Source: Oscillospiraceae bacterium
GTDB lineage: Bacteria > Bacillota > Clostridia > Oscillospirales > Ruminococcaceae
Reading direction: 5' to 3'
NCBI GenBank assembly: GCA_018110855.1
Contig: JAGBFZ010000408.1
Span: forward strand, 1 to 7,010
DNA: 7,010 nt
Part shown: piece after piece, positions 5,821 through 7,010 of the stretch
How positions within the stretch are numbered: position 1 is the stretch's first letter
Layout: every line of letters begins with the position of its first letter
Notes under the pieces: generated by a model
Database searches by the model: none
What the model saw: only the letters and a program-made list of their open reading frames with translations
Told to the model about the DNA's origin: nothing
Made by a program: the position numbers and the translations under genes

Positions 5821-5832
5821 CTGAATATTCAG
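5821..5832. repeat. 12-bp perfect palindrome between the divergent PBP and S1-domain genes
   Basis: CTGAATATTCAG is an exact palindrome, and the preceding overlapping six bases GGCGCC (5816-5821) are also palindromic. It lies just upstream of the possible PBP promoter and about 95 bases before the S1-domain gene, within the 156-bp divergent gap. It could be an operator. Nothing else in the gap is clear apart from the S1-gene ribosome binding site. Confidence 0.4.
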
Positions 5833-5926
5833 AAAATCCGCCTCTTTCCGAGGTTATTTCTTTGTCTCCTTCCGCATAGAATTAAACTGTGGTAAAAACT
5901 GCAGATCGGAAAGGAAGGTTTTAAAG

Positions 5927-6853
5927 ATGACAAAGTATTATCCCGAGGGTGCGCTTATAAATTCTCCCGAAAACAAAGCTCAGCTTCAGAGCCTTGAGTC
6001 ACTGGAAGCAGCGGCGGAGAGCGGAGCAATACTTGAGGCAAGGGCTGCGGTATGCGACAGCAGCCATAATCTTATCGTTGAGCTGCCCTGCGGACGGGGG
6101 ATCATTCCAAGAAGCGAAGGAGCGGTGGGCATTGAGGACGGCTCCACAAGAGATATTGCTCTTATCACAAGGGTCAACAAGCCCGTATGCTTTAAGGTAC
6201 TATCTGCACAGATGAAGGACGGCAGCGTGTTTGCAACTCTATCTCGCAGAGCCGCGCAGGAGGAATGTCTTGAAAGATACATCAGCAGACTCAGGACGGG
6301 AGATATCATTCCTGCAAGAGTCACTCATCTTGAGCAATTCGGAGCGTTTGTGGATATCGGCTGCGGACTGCCATCGCTTATTCCCATTGATGCCATGTCT
6401 GTATCAAGGATATCCCACCCTGCGGACAGATTTGCTTCTGGACAGCTTATAAGAGCGGCTGTCAAGGGTATAAACGGCAGCAGGATCTGGCTCACTCACA
6501 AGGAGCTTCTCGGCAGTTGGGACGAAAATGCGGCAAAATTTTCCTGCGGTGAAACGGTATCGGGAATTGTCCGTTCGGTGGAGGATTACGGCATTTTTGT
6601 GGAGCTTGCGCCCAATCTTGCGGGACTTGCCGAGCCGAAGGAGGGAGTTCGCGCGGGACAGCACGCTGGAGTTTACATAAAGGCTCTGATACCCGAAAAA
6701 ATGAAGGTTAAGCTCATAATCGTAGACGTTTTCGATTCTGACGAGCCGCCTGCTCCTCCCGAATATTTCATCCCGCCCGAGGTTTTTCATATTGACAGAT
6801 GGCGATACAGCTCCGCATTGTCTGACAGGGTGATCGAAACTGTTTTTGAATAA
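5927..6853 (+). CDS. S1 RNA-binding domain protein, ribosomal protein S1-like
   Basis: The 308-residue cytoplasmic protein carries three S1-type OB-fold repeats that would bind single-stranded RNA, probably in translation or RNA turnover. Repeat 1 (about residues 32-108) is degenerate. Repeat 2 (124-192) is classic, with G-D-I-I-P-A-R-V-T-H-L-E and FGAFVDIGCGLPSLIP. Repeat 3 (206-265) has GETVSGIVRSVEDYGIFVEL followed by AGLAEP. The tail is Pro-rich (EPPAPPEYFIPPE) and ends in a basic/aromatic segment finishing IETVFE. Bona fide ribosomal S1 normally has four or more repeats, so this is a short paralogue; its exact role is not deducible. The start has AAGGAAGG 8 bases upstream. The gene is divergent from the PBP gene, with a strong hairpin directly after the stop. 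TAGAAT at 5877-5882 might be its -10, but the -35 is weak. Confidence 0.9.
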   Translation: MTKYYPEGALINSPENKAQLQSLESLEAAAESGAILEARAAVCDSSHNLIVELPCGRGIIPRSEGAVGIEDGSTRDIALITRVNKPVCFKVLSAQMKDGSVFATLSRRAAQEECLERYISRLRTGDIIPARVTHLEQFGAFVDIGCGLPSLIPIDAMSVSRISHPADRFASGQLIRAAVKGINGSRIWLTHKELLGSWDENAAKFSCGETVSGIVRSVEDYGIFVELAPNLAGLAEPKEGVRAGQHAGVYIKALIPEKMKVKLIIVDVFDSDEPPAPPEYFIPPEVFHIDRWRYSSALSDRVIETVFE

Positions 6854-6899
6854 AAATATCCCGAAGGGAGCATTTTTTAGGTGCCCCTTCGGGATATTT
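6854..6899. terminator. Strong hairpin terminator, probably bidirectional
   Basis: Bases 6854-6868 pair perfectly with 6885-6899 (15 bp), and three more pairs (6870-6872 with 6882-6884) follow after one bulged A, leaving a 9-base loop. It begins on the base after the S1-domain stop codon and ends 18 bases before the end of the minus-strand gene on the right. The minus-strand RNA runs on with UUUUUA, a better U-tract than the plus-strand UUUGAUUU, so it probably serves both converging genes. Confidence 0.88.
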
Positions 6900-6917
6900 G
6901 ATTTATCATATAATATT

Positions 6918-7010
6918 TCACTTAACTCCGAGAATATCGGCATCAATGGAGCCGGTATCTATTTCCCATATGTTGCCAAGTCCCTCGGTAATAACACCTG
7001 TCTTATCAAT
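6918..7010 (-). CDS. C-terminus of an unrecognised protein (runs off right edge)
   Basis: The minus-strand frame is open from the window edge to a TGA at 6920-6918, giving 30 codons ending GSIDADILGVK. The visible part includes a Gly/Ile-rich stretch (IDKTGVITEGLGNIWEID) with alternating hydrophobic residues that suggests beta strands. Support comes from the terminator placed 18 bases beyond its stop with a U-tract in the right direction. The family cannot be identified from 30 residues. Confidence 0.65.
   Translation of the reverse strand: MDKTGVITEGLGNIWEIDTGSIDADILGVK

Noticed and set aside
5854..5882. SigA promoter for the S1-domain gene using TAGAAT at 5877-5882
   Set aside because: The -35 at the correct spacing is TTATTT, a two-of-six match, and several other weak combinations are equally good, so I did not list it as a feature.
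6404..6946. 180-codon minus-strand open frame opposite the S1-domain gene
   Set aside because: It is antisense to a well-supported S1-domain gene, spans the terminator hairpin, and its product has no recognisable domain.

Overview
The window looks like ordinary chromosome of a mid-GC, AT-biased Firmicute of class Clostridia, most likely a Ruminococcus-type gut bacterium. This is inferred from strong AAGGAG-type ribosome binding sites, SigA promoters with 17-bp spacers, AT-rich intergenic DNA, intrinsic terminators and the gene mix. No species can be named from the sequence alone. There are no rRNA, tRNA, CRISPR or insertion-sequence features.

Layout from left to right. (1) Bases 1-184, minus strand: the N-terminus of an unrecognised soluble protein. 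It is driven by a full-consensus SigA promoter and has an 80-90 base structured leader. (2) 403-1074, minus: a complete MacB/LolD-type ABC transporter ATPase with no permease gene beside it. An 11-bp perfect inverted repeat covers its -10 box. (3) 1230-2594, minus: an unrecognised 454-residue, mostly helical, AT-rich protein with its own promoter and terminator. (4) 2702-3574, minus: a LysR-type regulator. (5) 3854-4168, plus and divergent from the LysR gene: a small three-helix membrane protein resembling SemiSWEET/PQ-loop transporters. The 279-bp gap between 4 and 5 holds several AT-rich dyads. (6) 4172-5770, minus: a short class B penicillin-binding protein (transpeptidase) that meets gene 5 tail to tail with a 3-bp gap. 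(7) 5927-6853, plus and divergent from 6: a protein with three S1-type RNA-binding repeats. (8) A strong hairpin at 6854-6899, then the C-terminal 30 codons of a minus-strand gene that runs off the right edge.

Almost every gene appears to be its own transcription unit, because promoters and terminators separate them. This is therefore a row of single-gene units, not one pathway operon. The one regulatory pairing suggested by position is LysR regulator with SemiSWEET-like protein. The most interesting leads are the palindromic promoter of the permease-less ATPase, the attenuator-like leader of the left-edge gene, and the unrecognised 454-residue protein. I did not find a clearly new multi-gene system here.
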